DNA of 64,000 nucleotides from Lonicera japonica (Eukaryota > Streptophyta > Magnoliopsida > Dipsacales > Caprifoliaceae), in contig CM038466.1 of assembly GCA_021464415.1 (NCBI GenBank), positions 18,849,017 to 18,913,016 on the forward strand, written 5' to 3'. Positions 28,249-40,964 of the stretch are shown here, piece after piece. The position numbers and the translations under genes were made by a program. Each line of letters opens with the position of its first letter. The first letter of the stretch is position 1. The notes below the pieces were generated by a model. The model saw nothing but the letters and a program-made list of their open reading frames with translations. It was not told the origin of the DNA and did not search any database.

Positions 28249-28256
28249 CCCGCCAA
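28249..28256 (-). promoter_or_regulatory. Candidate E2F-type site upstream of ASF1
   Basis: The minus strand reads TTGGCGGG (plus CCCGCCAA), the core of the E2F consensus, about 265 bp upstream of the ASF1 ATG. Plant ASF1 genes have been reported as E2F targets. The flanking base (C rather than A/T) departs from the strict WTTSSCSS consensus. A possible TATA-like TATTAAAT lies near 28305. Confidence 0.4.
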
Positions 28257-28518
28257 GTCTGGCAACCGGCTATCTCCAGTAATACCCCTCAAGCCGGTCA
28301 CCACTATTAAATTTGCAGAAGATAAAAATCACAAAGTACCATTCTCCTCTTCTCACACTCTTCTCTACGGTTCTTTTCCCTGCTTTCTCTCTCCTCTTCT
28401 ACTCCTCCTCTATCACTTCTTCGCTCTTCAACTAGGGTTTTTGCGAAAGCTATATGAAATCCAGGGTTTCGATCTTAACGTACCCCGAAACAGTGTTCTC
28501 TTCAGCTTTGATTGTACA

Positions 28519-31500
28519 ATGAGTGCAGTGAACATCACGAACGTCACAGTATTGGACAATCCGTCGTCGTTTACCACCCCTTTCCAGTTCGAGATCTCTT
28601 ACGAGTGCGTTACTCCTCTCAAAGATGGTAATTTCTCTCACTATCACATGTTATTTCTTTGTTTTTACTTGGATTTGAATTTTTTGTTGTCATTATGTTA
28701 TTACACCTAATTGAGACGGAGTTAGGGTTTGCATATTCGAAATTGATTGCTAGTTTATGCTCATTGATGATACAACCTTGTCGAGAATTTGACAAAATAG
28801 ATTGAATTTTGCATTAAGAGCAACATTTTTGACAATGTTGTAGATATGCAATATGCTTGTTTGCTAGGGTTCACATGGATTCCCCCAAATTGTTCGTGAA
28901 TGCTCTATATGCTGGAATTGCTAGGGTTTATGCTCAAACATTTTATTTATGTAGTCTGTTGGTTGTCTGTGATTTCTTGTATATCTATTCTTTGTATATT
29001 TGTGGATATGCAATATCCTTGTTTTCTAGGGTTACATGCACTGGTCCAAATAGTTTGTAAATGGTCTATTGCTTGAATTCAGATAGATGAGGAACTAAAT
29101 TAATTATCACATGGTCTGTTTTTTAAATGGGCCTGTGATTGCGTTTCTGTAGTTTCTCTGTATATTTTTAGCTTCTCGAGGACTTGTCGTCCTTCATCAT
29201 CTTGAATATTTATCCATCACTAAGAAAATCTCCTCGTTTCTAATAAAAAAAAATGTTCAAAGATGGTTTGACATCATCAATATTTGAAGAATGGTGGTAG
29301 TGAAATGAATTTCACACGGAATTTACTGAACCGAACAGCCTGGGCAGTCTTTAATTAAAACTATTGTCTTGGGAATGTAGATTACTGAAAAAATGTATTC
29401 CTAAGAATCTAAAATTGTTGCTAAAGGTTTGAGGGTGTATTTTTGTTGCACAATGGAAGTTGTGTTACATCTGAAGAAATCGCATTCGTAATCATTTGAG
29501 AAACACTTAGGCATGGGAATTTATCATGGGAGAAGTTATAATTTGTTTAAGGAATGTCCCTCATCGTGTTGGAGTTGTACGGAAATGTGGTCTGCCATCC
29601 TAAAAGCGACCTTGTACACTGATTATAATCAGCCCAGGCAGTCGGTTAGTGTTTTGTATGTGGTGCAGAGTGTGACTAAGACAGTTCTACAGGTCCAACT
29701 TTTGCCTAGGACGGTTCTAGACGCGCACACTGATTTCAGCTATTGTGGTTTTTGTGACCCATTGCTCATAGCAATGATATCATCCAAGTACATTTAACAA
29801 GGTATTTCATTTTAACATTTCAATCTCTGCGGATGACTTTGGTATGTTGCCAAGAGTTTGGTGAAATTGTTATAGCACTTTCAAATGTTGTGACTGCTAT
29901 TAATCTAAGAACCTAAGTCACTAGAGATAATGGATTGAGCAATGTATATGAAGCTCAAGTCCTCCCGCCCATTTTGGCATGCAATTTCCTTTCTCATTGG
30001 AGAGACAAACAGACACACACTCAACATGATCAATTACAATAATGCTTACTAATTGGGGTTTAAAATGCATTTGAGGGTAATTATACCCCTCAGAAATTTA
30101 TGCTGCTTCTGGTCAAACACTCCCACAGTTCAAGTTTTACGAGCAATAGATGGCCTTTTTTTATTTATTTATTATTTTTTACTAAATACAACCAAAAGTT
30201 ATAGGGACATTAAATAGCCTTATTTTGACTATGTAAAGCACATTCTTTCCTTTCATGACGTCCCTCCCAACGTCTGGCACTCTGGCCAAATATAGGTCTA
30301 TATCGAAACTCAGTACCAACTTCAACCCATTATGAATGAAGCCATCACTAAACTACCAAATTTTCAACCCCAGTTGATGGAAACAAAAGTGCGGAAGTAA
30401 TTGATCACAATAGGGATGAAACCCTAGAATAATCCACAGATGAACTTTATTCATATTGAATCAATAAACTAATTATGTGAAAGGCCAAAGCCAGTTACTT
30501 ATATTAGACAAATCTTCGTTAAGTAAGAAATTCTACTTCTATGAGTTAACTAATTACCAAAAGGAAACTTTGTTCAAATTCAAAGAAAACAAATTGAGGA
30601 TATTTAGGCATGGTTCTAGAGATGTGTTCCTTCCCATACTCAAGTCAGTTGCCCTATTATCATTCCAACCATGTACACCAAGCAGACACGGGGACAACAT
30701 GAAACATCACTCTCCCCTTTTCAACTTGAATTCGTCCCTGGTTTAAATTCTTGTAGTTGTTCACCAGATTAAAACCTGCCTCCACAAAGATCTGTTCCCA
30801 ATCCTCTTGAATCCTCTGACACACAAGGTCAAGTTGCTTCGGACTTTTGTCTTCAGAACACATTCATATTGGGACTTAAATTATTTTTATTATTTTTTCA
30901 TACAAGCAATTGATAGATCCTGGTGTTGAGGAGGGGCAGGGCCGGGTCTTAGACCTAGGAGCCCTATATGAATACTCACAATTTCAACCACTTGGGTGTA
31001 AGCCCAGATCTGGGCCTATAAACACCATAAAAGACCATCATTGCAATTCCTTCAATTTTTTCTTTCCTAAAAAAAATTAAAAGAAAAATAGCATTCATTG
31101 CCTTTAGCGCTCCTTTTAGGACTGTCACTTGTTTGGCCAGGATGCGCACTGTCTTCCTGCCTCCATAGCAGTTGTATAGTGCTAGACAGCCCCTCCCATT
31201 CCATCTGCTGGCCTTCTGTTGCTTCCATGGCCTAGGATGCCGTCATGGCTTCTGGACATGATTATAGTACTTCGCATTGAGATAAGTTTGTGATGAGATT
31301 ATTGCAATTGTATTGTCATTTAGTGTTGAGAGAAGTTTATGGAAAGACTATAGCTTTGTTGTAGTCTTGTAGATGCATTTTTTCCAAACGCGGTTTTGAT
31401 TGCAGTTTTGCAGATGAAACTGTTGAGGAATTTAAGGGGGACAAAACACGGGGTAGGATTTTTATTTTTTTTCCTTCTTTGCAAAATTATTGAGAGGAGT

Positions 31501-33683
31501 GAGGGTGTAATAACCAAGAACCATATAATTTTATTAACCAACATATTTAATAACCCCTTTTAATTGCTGGCTTAGTATTTAAATTTGTTTTGAAAGTAAT
31601 ATGATTCAGCGGATTGGAATTTTTTGGAATGTTAGAGCATAAGGGTTCAGTCCAAAATAAAGCAGGTGGATTGGTGGGTGTTCAGAGTCCTCTTAGATTC
31701 TGGTGATTGTTAATGGGAGGTCTAAGGGTAAGTTTCGTGCTTCGAGGGGTATTAGCCAGGGGAGGTGTCATTCCTCTTTCTATCCATTTTTACCATGATA
31801 GTAGATGTTAAGAAAGAAGTTGGTAGAAATAGCCAATGTGTGTGGTTTGCTTGAGGAGTTTAAATAGGACAAGAGAACGTGGGCAGTTTTGCATCTTATA
31901 CTCTGCTGATGATACTATTAAAGTATTAATTATATTTCGGGGGCTAAATTGAAGTCTCTTAATCTTAGTAAGGACTTGGTGTTTTAATGCAGCAGCCTTT
32001 GAGTTAAAAAATCAGTGTGCCTAAGATTGTTTAGGTGGATATAAATATGGAGGTGGAGGCGAATGTGATGTTAATGAACATTGAATTCCTATGTATTCCC
32101 TCCAGGGCAATATGTGTGCTTTCTTTTTGGAGTTACTTATGTGTTTTTTTACCTTCTGCTGAGAGACGCCAAACAATTAGGAACATGAATCAGGGAAAGT
32201 TTAGGGTACAAGATGTAGTTAGGTGGGAGGAGGTGTTGAGAGCTAGGAAGAAGGGAGGGATTAGAGTAGTCAATTTGATTTAGAGAAGTTTATCCGTTTC
32301 AGTTAATAGTTTTTAGAGATTCTCATTGAACAAGGATTCTCTTTGGTGTTTGGTTATTATGCACAAGTACGATGTTCAAGCCAACTTTCGGGAATCCAGT
32401 ATGCTGGAACTTTGTTGCTATCATAGTCAAGGAACATTCATTTCACATGTTTTGTCATCCTTTGATAGGTTTGTGGAAAATTTGATCTTGGGTTGGGGTG
32501 TTGTTAAAGTTTGGGTTGAGGATCCCTCTTTTCATTACTTTCACGGTGTATCTTTGGATCATTGTTCTTCTGTCTCGTCCTTCTTTTAGAGTTTCTGAGT
32601 TCATTTTGCAAACTTATTAAAGAAGCTCTTGATTATCTTCTTCTTTCTGTTTTTATTAGCTCTTTTGGGTTGCCGTGTTGAGTTCTTGGAAAAGACATGC
32701 TAAGCTTCACCTTGAACTGGTGCACATTCACTTATTGGGTATTTGGTTATCTCGGAAAGCTACAATATATATATATATATTTTAAAGCTAACTATAAAAG
32801 TTAAAGATTGGATCATGTACTGGAAGATTTTTGTTTAAAACAAAGTCCATGAAAAAGACATGATATGCTTCGATTTCAAATGGAGCATTCACTTGGTAAT
32901 TGGTTATCTAGGAAAGCTACTATAATTCTATTTTATCTAACTACAGAATACGGATTGGATCACATAGTCAGTCAAACCCCTTTCTTTCCTATTATGTATT
33001 TACTCGAGTGATTAATTTTATTTAATCAGCACCTTGCATGTCTATTTGTTTCTGGCTTCGATTTAAAGAATAGACCTACTCCTTTCTTTTCTTGGCCTAG
33101 TTGTGTCAAGTGTTGCGGTCGAGCTTTATAAACATTTTAATACATATGCAGATATAGAATGGAAACTTATCTACGTTGGATCTGCGGAGGACGAAACATA
33201 TGACCAACTTTTAGAAAGTGTTCTTGTTGGACCTGTCAACATTGGAAACTACCGTTTTGTTTTTCAGGTAAAAACCCTTATGTCTTCGTAATAATTAACC
33301 CAACTTTTTGAATCAAGTTCATAATCTCTACTATGTGTTACCAGGCTGACCCTCCAGATCCATCAAAAATACGAGAAGAAGATATAATTGGCGTGACAGT
33401 GCTACTATTAACGTGTTCGTATATGGGCCAAGAATTTCTCCGAGTGGGATATTATGTGAACAATGATTACGATGATGAGCAGCTAAGGGAGGAGCCTCCA
33501 CAAAAGGTGTTGATTGATAGGGTCCAAAGAAATATATTATCAGACAAACCAAGAGTCACAAAGTTCCCCATCAATTTTCACCCTGAAAACAGTGAAAATG
33601 GTGAACAAGCCCCACCTCCTCCACCCGAAGCAGATGGAAATGAAGAACAGCTCCGCTTTCCACCTGACAAGGAAGAACCTTAG
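28519..33683 (+). CDS. ASF1: Histone H3-H4 chaperone ASF1, three exons
   Basis: ASF1 binds H3-H4 dimers and hands them to other chaperones during replication-coupled and replication-independent nucleosome assembly in the nucleus. Exons: 28519-28627, 33152-33267, 33345-33683. The GT-AG junctions and phases join to 564 nt, 187 residues, near the plant norm of about 190-220. The N-terminus MSAVNITNVTVLDNP, TPLKDD across junction 1, EWKLIYVGSAEDETYDQ, GPVNIGNYRFVFQADPPDP across junction 2, and REEDIIGVTVLLLTCSY are hallmark ASF1 sequence. The tail after about residue 155 is acidic and proline-rich (EQAPPPPPEADGNEEQ), as in plants. Intron 1 is 4.5 kb and contains LINE remains and a tandem duplication. 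An upstream ATG at 28454 is in a different frame. No lesions. Confidence 0.97.
31870..32410 (+). pseudogene. Decayed LINE reverse-transcriptase fragment in ASF1 intron 1
   Basis: Around 31905 a broken frame reads CADDTIK, like the FADD active site of L1-type reverse transcriptases. Around 32210-32290 VRWEEVLRARKKGGIRVVNL matches the conserved W-x-x-VCLPKxxGGLGV-x-NL segment downstream of it. Then SLNKDSLWCLVIMHKY (32325-32370) fits the following LINE segment. The frame changes and stops make this an old relic. No ends or target duplication found. Confidence 0.5.
32691..32965. repeat. 163-bp tandem duplication in ASF1 intron 1
   Basis: AAAGACATG at 32691 and 32854 starts two diverged units that share CATTCACTT, TTGGTTATCT, GGAAAGCTAC and GATTGGATCA in order. 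Confidence 0.65.
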
Positions 33684-34750
33684 TCTATTTGACATTAACT
33701 TCTCTCATTATTGACTAGGCAATCGTTTTAGGTGGTATTTTACTGAATTTTTTTATGAATCATGTTTTTAAGCTAGGTTATCCAATGTGACTGCTGTGGG
33801 TGGTTTGGCTGGTGGTTCATGGTGTGGGTTTGCATTTCAAACTGGTTCTTTAGAGTTCTTAATAAATACTCCCAAAGAATATTTGTTGGCTTTGCTTAGC
33901 TTTTTTTGTGGTGTATAAACCCTGGATGGTAGACTACTGACTTTTTTATGTGTGCCAGCACTATATTTGCCCCCCTATGAAATTAATGTGAATTTGCTTG
34001 CTTACAAGCGTGGTTAAGTTGTGGTTCTTTGTTGAAATACCATTTGGTGTGAAGTGGCTTTTAGTTTTATTTGGCATGCACGGTCTTTTTTAATTGTTAA
34101 TCATCAGGATATCACAAGCTTTGCCAAATACCATACCGATCTTTATACATTTTCAGTTTTTAACAGCATAATGAACAAGGGCTCTCTAAATTTTGTGAAG
34201 GCCTTTTAGACATCGTCTGTATGAAACTATGAACGACACTTTCTAGTACTATTGGACCAGTACCCATAAAAAACAATATGTCATTCTTCTTTCATGTTAC
34301 ACCTAACTTTCATATTCTTCTTTCGTGTTACACCTAACTTTCATGTTGTGCTTGTGCCTCCATCTCAGAAACTTATTTTCTCATAAAGATCATAGTCTGG
34401 CTGTTCGAAAGAAAGACTCGAATAGCAGAGCGTCACATAAAATCTCAGTTTTCTTGAATGATAAGAAAATCTCAGTTTTCTTGAATGATAAGAATTCCTC
34501 AATAGAAAAACATCGCAATCAAATACAACTACAAAATTGGCCCCTTTGCACATTGTTACATACAGAAGCACGGGTTGACAAAACAGATCGATATTTAGAG
34601 TGACCACTTCACGTGTTTTTATAAAATAACGAAATAACTTTTAAGTAATAGGACTGAAATGAACATATATTATGTTTCTTTTGTTTGTCGTTCTTGCTTC
34701 TGCAATCTGTGTATCGTTTTTGACAGATCATACAAAGGACGTCCCATTAA
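33684..34750. other. Intergenic between convergent ASF1 and zinc-finger genes
   Basis: This holds the 3' ends of both genes. Two small tandem duplications are visible: a 31-bp unit at 34283-34313/34314-34344 (ATTCTTCTTTC, ACACCTAACTTTCAT) and a 27-bp unit at 34441-34467/34468-34494 (AATCTCAGTTTTCTTGAATG). No other gene is seen. Confidence 0.6.
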
Positions 34751-37700
34751 TCAACTGTCGGTTTTACGTCTCTTCTTGGTCGGTTTCTTCATTGATTTGA
34801 TTATATTCTCCACGGTCCCATCTTCTCCCGTTTTCTGCAATCCGTATGCGAAACGCAAAAAGTAAGCCTTTCTTTCAGATTAATCCCCCAGAGACATATT
34901 TTGGCTTGGGGTGAAAATAACTCACCAAAAATAAAAAATGGTGGAAATGTTTCCATACATTCGGCATTGAAAAAGTTCACTATTTTAGTTTAAAATTGCG
35001 TGCCTTTTCATAATTTTATGCAAAAAAGAAAAGAAAAGAAGATTATCCAATAAGAGGTTCTTTTCAGTTTTCACCATTTTTTCTCTACTTGTATGAACGC
35101 TCTTACACTCCAAACTAAGCAGGCCCTAAAGAAATATCTATTTACAAAGGTGTTAACGACATATTACCTTCTTCACTCTCTTCCTCTGTCTCTGTCTTCC
35201 TTTGTTTTTCTTCTTTGAACTGACTGATTTCTGGTAATGATCAATTCAAACATGCAGGCAAAATACGTTAATGTACATATCTAGCGTCTAACTAAGTAAA
35301 TATTCAGTGGGTCAAACTGGGTATGAACCAACCTCTGCAGCAGCTAGAGTTGAAGCGTGCCTCTCTTGATGGGTCTCTCCCTCTATTTCTCCATCACTGT
35401 TGAGCATGAGCTTAAGCCTCCCTTCACTTAGTAATTTTTCAGATCGAGCATGTCTCTATTATAAGTGAAAATTCTAAAGAATTGTCACACAAGTCATTGG
35501 GAGCAGAGAAAAAAGTGACCGAAAAAATAGTAGTTCATAACAATCCATTATGTGCTCACATGTCATTATGAGCAAAGAAAAATGTTACTAAAAGAGAGTT
35601 TTTGATCCAACAAAGATCTCCCTAAAATGAAACGTACTTGGTATCATACAACGTTTCTGACATGCAGGAGGAAAAAACTGAAACCTTGGGATTCAGAAAT
35701 CCCAACATAGATGATTCTCTCAATTTGCTTACTAGGCATCCTAACTATTTTCTTGGTTGCCATGATGGTTTATGATGACCAAATAATAGGAGCATTTCAA
35801 ATTCAGAAAATATTATGCAACCAAGCATCTAAAGGACCCAGATAATTGCACAAAGGCCTTCTCAAAGATGAAAGAGACTTCTTTAGAAAGAAGTGTTTTT
35901 CGTGATTACAGATTACTGTTGCTAGGGACTAATTATGTCCTTTGTTCTCCTTCAACAGAAGACACATACTGCACATTCTGTTTCAGTCTGCATACACATC
36001 CATACAGATACAAAGACAGCATTCTTCTGTATGATTTCATAAAGCAGACTAAACCACAAACTCGCAAGTAACATGTAAAGATGATACAGCCATAAACATA
36101 GAGCCAATAATTGATTCGTAACAGAAGGTTGTGACGACTGAATATTCAGGAAAAGAGTTTTGAAGCATAATCTGGTTTTCTATTGTATGATTTCATAAAG
36201 CAGACTAAACCACAAACTTCACAAGTAACATGTAGAGATGATAGAACTATAAACATAAAGCTAACAATTGATTGATAAAAAAAGGTCGTGATGACCGAAT
36301 ATTCAGGAAAAGGGTTTTGAAGCATAATCAGGTTTCAAATGATTATTTTTTTTTTTGGTTTTGGGGGGGGGGGGGGGGGGGGGGGTGAAGAACAAAAATA
36401 AACTTGAAGTTCATGTTTACCTTGGATTCAAGATGGGCCCTTAAAGTCTCCTCTGTCAAACAGACAATTCTTGGGCATAGTTTGCATCTAAAAACTGATT
36501 TACTTTTTAAGACGCAATCCGGTACATCGGATGGGATTTCATCCTTTACATCATTCGTATTATACTCTGAATCCACTATTTCAGCATTTCTTCTATCTGA
36601 TGTTTGAATTTCACTAAGATTTTTTCTGTCATTTAACGTTACCAGGTCATCGTCGTTTGTTGCTAAACCTGTCAACAGTTACATTCTTAAACACTCAGAA
36701 ATACTTAGATTTTAGAACAAAGGTTAAGAACACATTTGAAGGTATGCTTTGATACACACATTGTATCTTAAATCAAGAAGGATGCTTTGGGATACTGTTA
36801 ATCTAAGGACTCAAATGCTTTGGGATACTCAATACAAAATATCTTTCACAAGTTTCTCTCTCCTTGACATTATTGTTATCCTCATATATACTCTTTACAC
36901 TATTTGATTTACTTTAAAACACCATATAACGGTCAATTTACGTATATTAAAAAAGAAATATATTAGATCAATGTCATAAATGGATATATCGTATTTAATA
37001 AAAACTCATTTATTCAGTTCAAAATACATACAAATAATTTGTTGCAGACTCGAATAGTGTCATAGACATGTATAATTTGTAACATGGATAGTTCTGTAGC
37101 AACTTATTGTTTTTAATACAGATGCTGGAGGTACGGTGCAAGTAGTTTGCAGAAAAACATGGATGGTGCCTAAGGCACGGATCAATTTATAATGTGGCCG
37201 TTTCACTATGGTCGAGCGCACCGGTTTATACCTGGTCATGAATGAATCTCAACAAAAAAGATAAAAGAAATAATCAATAACTTTAGGGGCAGGGGCGGAA
37301 CCGGGGGGGGGGGGGGGACAGAGTGGGCTACAGCACATGGCAAAATTTTGAAAAACCTACTAGCACTACTAAAAAAAATAAAAAAATTAATATAAGCCCA
37401 CCCCTTTGTTAAATTTTAGCCCATCCCTTAGCCCAACTTAAATATTATAAGCCCACTAATTTATATAACTCTCTTAAATTTATATAACTCACTATATGGT
37501 TATACTTTCAATTTTTTTTTCATAATTTTTTTATCTATTACTATTAGCCCACCCCTCGGAAGAATCCTGGTTCCGCCTCTGTATTAAGGGCTCAAATATA
37601 ACAACTAGCTCAACCTGATGAATCAAGTTCAACTTCATTTGCAGAGCTATCCTCACTCTCAAAATACATACAAATAATTTGTTGCAGACTCGAATAGTGT

Positions 37701-38808
37701 CATAGACATGTATAATTTGTAACATGGATAGTTCTGTAGCAACTTATTGTTTTTAATACAGATGCTGGAGGTACGGTGCAAGTAGTTTGCAGAAAAACAT
37801 GGATGGTGCCTAAGGCACGGATCATTTTATAATGTGGCCGTTTCACTATGGTCGAGCGCACCGGTTTATACCTGGTCATGAATGAATCTCAACAAAAAAG
37901 ATAAAAGAAATAATCAATAACTTTAAGGGCTCAAATATAACAACTAGCTCAACCTGATGAATCAAGTTCAACTTCATTTGCAGAGCAATCCTCACTCTCA
38001 TAACCTGAAAATAAAAAACAATGATGTTAGTGAGAAGAATTACGATGAATTAAATCCAAAGGAAGCATACAAAGTTATTGCATCTCCATCTAAAATCAAT
38101 GGGAAAATCACATGAATGAAAAACTATTAATTAAAAAATAAATTTGATGATGTCAATGATTATGATCATGCAAACATATTGTGCAGTTGAACCCAGGCTG
38201 CTAGTGAATAAGAATTAAGAATAGAAAAGATTGTCTGCTAAGACAACTAATTTTAACTACCAATGCAAAAGTTATGGGATTTACAAACAAATGCCACACT
38301 GCACTTCTCAGGTCTTAGAATAAAGCAAGGGTTTACCACCCTAAGGATGTGTTTGATGCGCCGGATTAGAGAGTCGGATATGATTATTTAATCCCATCCG
38401 CACAGGATAAAACAATCCCACCTCCTCGGTGGGATTCGTTAATCTCTCTCACGGTGAGATAAAAAGCTTTAGTGGGATAAATAATCCATCCAATCCAAAT
38501 GAACATCAAACATGGGACAGGATAAAGTTACCCTATCCCACCTTCTTATCCTGCGCGTCAAACGCAGCCTAAAGGAATTGACATTTGCTGTAAAATGATA
38601 GCAAGGAGGAAAAAAGTGAGATAAATGAACCAGAAGAAGAAGAGCAAGCTTCGTTGTTTTCTCTCACTTCCGCAACCACATCTTCTTCTTCTTCCTCATC
38701 AGTCTCTTCTGTGGCTTCTGCCTCTGGTTCGGAGTCAGAGGAAGATGAAGAATCAGAGGGATCATCTTTCTCCCCGTGTTCATGCTTGTAGAATCGCCTT
38801 TTTATCAT
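34751..38808 (-). CDS. U1/matrin-type C2H2 zinc-finger nuclear protein, six coding exons
   Basis: Exons (minus): 38631-38808, 37954-38004, 36421-36668, 35333-35455, 35168-35230, 34751-34834. The GT-AG junctions and phases join to 747 nt, 248 residues. The N-terminus MIKRRFYKHEHGEKDD leads into a Ser and Glu/Asp-rich acidic tract (about 20-45). One zinc finger, CKLC at 138-141 with H155 and H161 (C-X2-C-X13-H-X5-H), has U1/matrin spacing. It is followed by RHARSEKLLSEGRLKLM and two basic stretches (KKKNKGRQRQRKRVKK, MKKPTKKRRK) that look like nucleolar or nuclear signals. The family is conserved in plants as far as I recall, but I cannot give a proven function. RNA or ribosome-biogenesis binding is an inference. 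The zinc finger is split by intron 3 (K159/R160). A duplicated copy of exon 2 sits in intron 2. Confidence 0.88.
36029..36340. repeat. 156-bp tandem duplication in intron 3 of the zinc-finger gene
   Basis: GTATGATTTCATAAAGCAGA occurs at 36029 and 36185. The two units stay aligned through ACATGTA-AGATGATA and GAATATTCAGGAAAAG to about 36340, with scattered differences. Confidence 0.85.
36363..36385. repeat. 23-bp poly-G tract
   Basis: An uninterrupted G run on the plus strand, preceded by a T run. It lies 35 bp inside intron 3 beyond the exon 3 donor, so the transcript carries poly-C there. The length is likely unstable and also error-prone in sequencing. Confidence 0.85.
37021..37999. repeat. 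Tandem duplication spanning exon 2 of the zinc-finger gene
   Basis: AAAATACATACAAATAATTT starts both units, at 37021 and 37661. Unit 1 (37021-37660) is 640 bp and unit 2 (37661-37999) is 339 bp. They are nearly identical except that unit 1 contains a ~300-bp hAT insertion. Unit 2 carries the functional exon 2 (37954-38004) with its acceptor. Unit 1 carries a copy of the same exon (near 37604-37652) with the donor kept and the acceptor side replaced, because the duplication breakpoint cuts at the exon's 5' edge. Confidence 0.92.
37290..37581. mobile_element. Non-autonomous hAT (CAGGGGCGGAACC family) in intron 2
   Basis: Perfect 13-bp inverted ends CAGGGGCGGAACC (37290) and GGTTCCGCCTCTG (37581, one mismatch) enclose a 15-G run (37303-37317) and a non-coding interior with ATTAATATAAGCCCACCCCT. 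The flanks CTTTAGGG and TATTAAGG are decayed copies of the empty site CTTTAAGG, which is preserved in the sister repeat near 37921. Confidence 0.92.
38345..38569. mobile_element. Tourist-like MITE in intron 1 of the zinc-finger gene
   Basis: TAA duplications (38342-38344, 38570-38572) flank inverted ends GGATGTGTTTGATGCGC and GCGCGTCAAACGCAGCC. The interior shows mirrored GGATAA/TTATCC and TCCCACC words. The subterminal GTCGGATATGAT is shared with the MITE at 49309-49652. It lies about 60 bp from the exon 1 donor. Confidence 0.88.
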
Positions 38809-39990
38809 ATCTCAATCCTCTTTTACTTCAACTGGAGAAAACAAAAGAAAATGGTACCTGAAACAATAAGCGTTTGTAATTACAATTACTTCAAAGTTCA
38901 AACGAATAAACCAAACATTAAGCATTGACTTTATAACAGCAGTGTTATAGACTAAATAAATGGACTGGCTACAAATGCTACACTATTTCAACAATGTTCC
39001 TTGTAAATTTTCAAAAATATGAAAGGTTGCAACAAATACATGTGCTAAAATTCAACATAAATGCAGACAGGGGTGCCCACCTTAAATTTTAAAATGTGTT
39101 CATTTCTTATAGTAATTTTGAATCAAGTTAAATGTCGTAACTCGTAAGTAAAAAATAGATTTTTTTACACCTTATTTTATGTAAAAAAAAATAAAAATTG
39201 CTCTTAGTCCGCAGTGTATTGCAAGTTATCATAAGCTTTATAGCCAGTGGTAGGGGTAAATGCTCTCTATTTTGGTACTTTAGCACTTCAAAATTAACGC
39301 TTTGTGAGATTCTTTTTGGCACCTTCGACAAAAACCTGATTTTCTTGAAAAAGCAGAGTATCAAAGGAGAGTTGCATACTATAGCTCTGCCACTGAATGC
39401 AGATTAACTGAACTAGAACCAATGTGATTATGGGATAACAAATGAAATTAAGAATCTCAAAAGTCGATAGCTTTAGCACACAAATCATCTGCCCTAGTTT
39501 ATGAATGATACATCAAATTAAAACAATAACAAACATTCAGACTGAGGAAAGGAAACTCACAGATATATTCCAAAAAATACTAGGAAACAAAAGAAAAGTT
39601 TTAGTTCAATTACAACCTTGGGTGATTATAAGCTGCAAATGCAGGCAGATGCATCATGAAATCCAACATTATATACATATGAATATAAAATTTATGCATT
39701 TTATAAACTTATAAAACAAACAGAATCCTAATTTTGTTGACCCTCGCCCGAAGAAGGTGACCGTCACTCTACTTTGTGATTGGTTAATATATTCTGTAGG
39801 AAAAACACAGGACTACTCTCAAAATATCATGGCAATATTAACCAATTATAGAGTAAAGTCAGTCGACAAATATATTCATATGAATGTGAATGTGAAAGAA
39901 AGCTAACCTGGAGAAAGAGAGAGGGTGAACGGCTGGCGGAGGTGCGAGGGGGGCGAAGGAGGGTTTTTGGTTAGGAGACCATATTCCTCG
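38631..39990 (-). promoter_or_regulatory. Probable 5' UTR exon and promoter side of the zinc-finger gene
   Basis: On the minus strand a CT-rich exon ends CTTTCTCCAG with donor GTTAGC at 39907. The coding exon is preceded by acceptor TTGTTTCAG at about 38858, so a 1-kb intron in the 5' untranslated region is likely. The transcription start would lie near 39950-40010. No clear TATA box seen. Confidence 0.45.
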
Positions 39991-39999
39991 AATAATCAG

Positions 40000-40884
40000 A
40001 TGTGGTCGAGAGCAGTTGAGATTGGAACGTGTCTGTATTCTATTTGCTTTAGGATCAGCCTTTACTCTTTAGGCCACGTCTGGTGTTATGGCTCGCTAAG
40101 CCCAGTTCGTGAAGTATTGGGGCGTTAGTTTTATTATTTGGGCCAATAGCATTGGGTGGGCTAGAAGTTGTTGGCTAGATTAAGAAGAGTCAAATCTTTA
40201 CATTTGCGCTTTCTGAAAAATAATAATTCACCTGGTAAGATTTTCGGTCGACTAGCAATCTCTAGTTTTAATGTCTTTGTTTAAGTCGCGAAGAGCTACT
40301 TATATTATTCACTAGATTCTAACCAATGCGATGTACGGGGTGGACGATTTACATTTACAAATTTATTTATAGTATAAAAAATAAAAATCTATTTCAATTG
40401 TCTAATTTGATCTGTGTGAATATTTGGTAAAAAATACAAATGACACGATAAAAAAAAAAAGAAAAAAATAAAACACATGTTCCTTGCGATGAATTATTTA
40501 TGTAAAAAGATTTCATACTATTTGCTTGCTAGATTTAGCGTGCATAGAGATAATCATATGATACCTTGAATGATAAATGAATTATATTAAAACTTTCAAT
40601 TTGGCGTGTAATTAAATGTGGGGCCAAATATTGGTATAACAAATATTACTGCTGATCTAGAAATCCAATTAATGTTCAATATAATTAAGGAATCTAAAAA
40701 TCATTGTAAGATATACAATTTTATATCACACTTTGTTATCATTTTTGTCAGTTTGTATTTGCTAACTTTATTATTGAATTTCCGCTTGAATTCTTCCTTG
40801 TTGAAAATAAATAAAATAATAATATACCAAAACACAATAACAACGAAAATATGAATAGAAAAAAATTAAGAATATTGATTGCTC

Positions 40885-40964
<80 letters not shown>

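Noticed and set aside
30938..30960. CAGGGCCGGGTCTTAG, a possible hAT left end in ASF1 intron 1
   Set aside because: No matching inverted end or 8-bp duplication found downstream.
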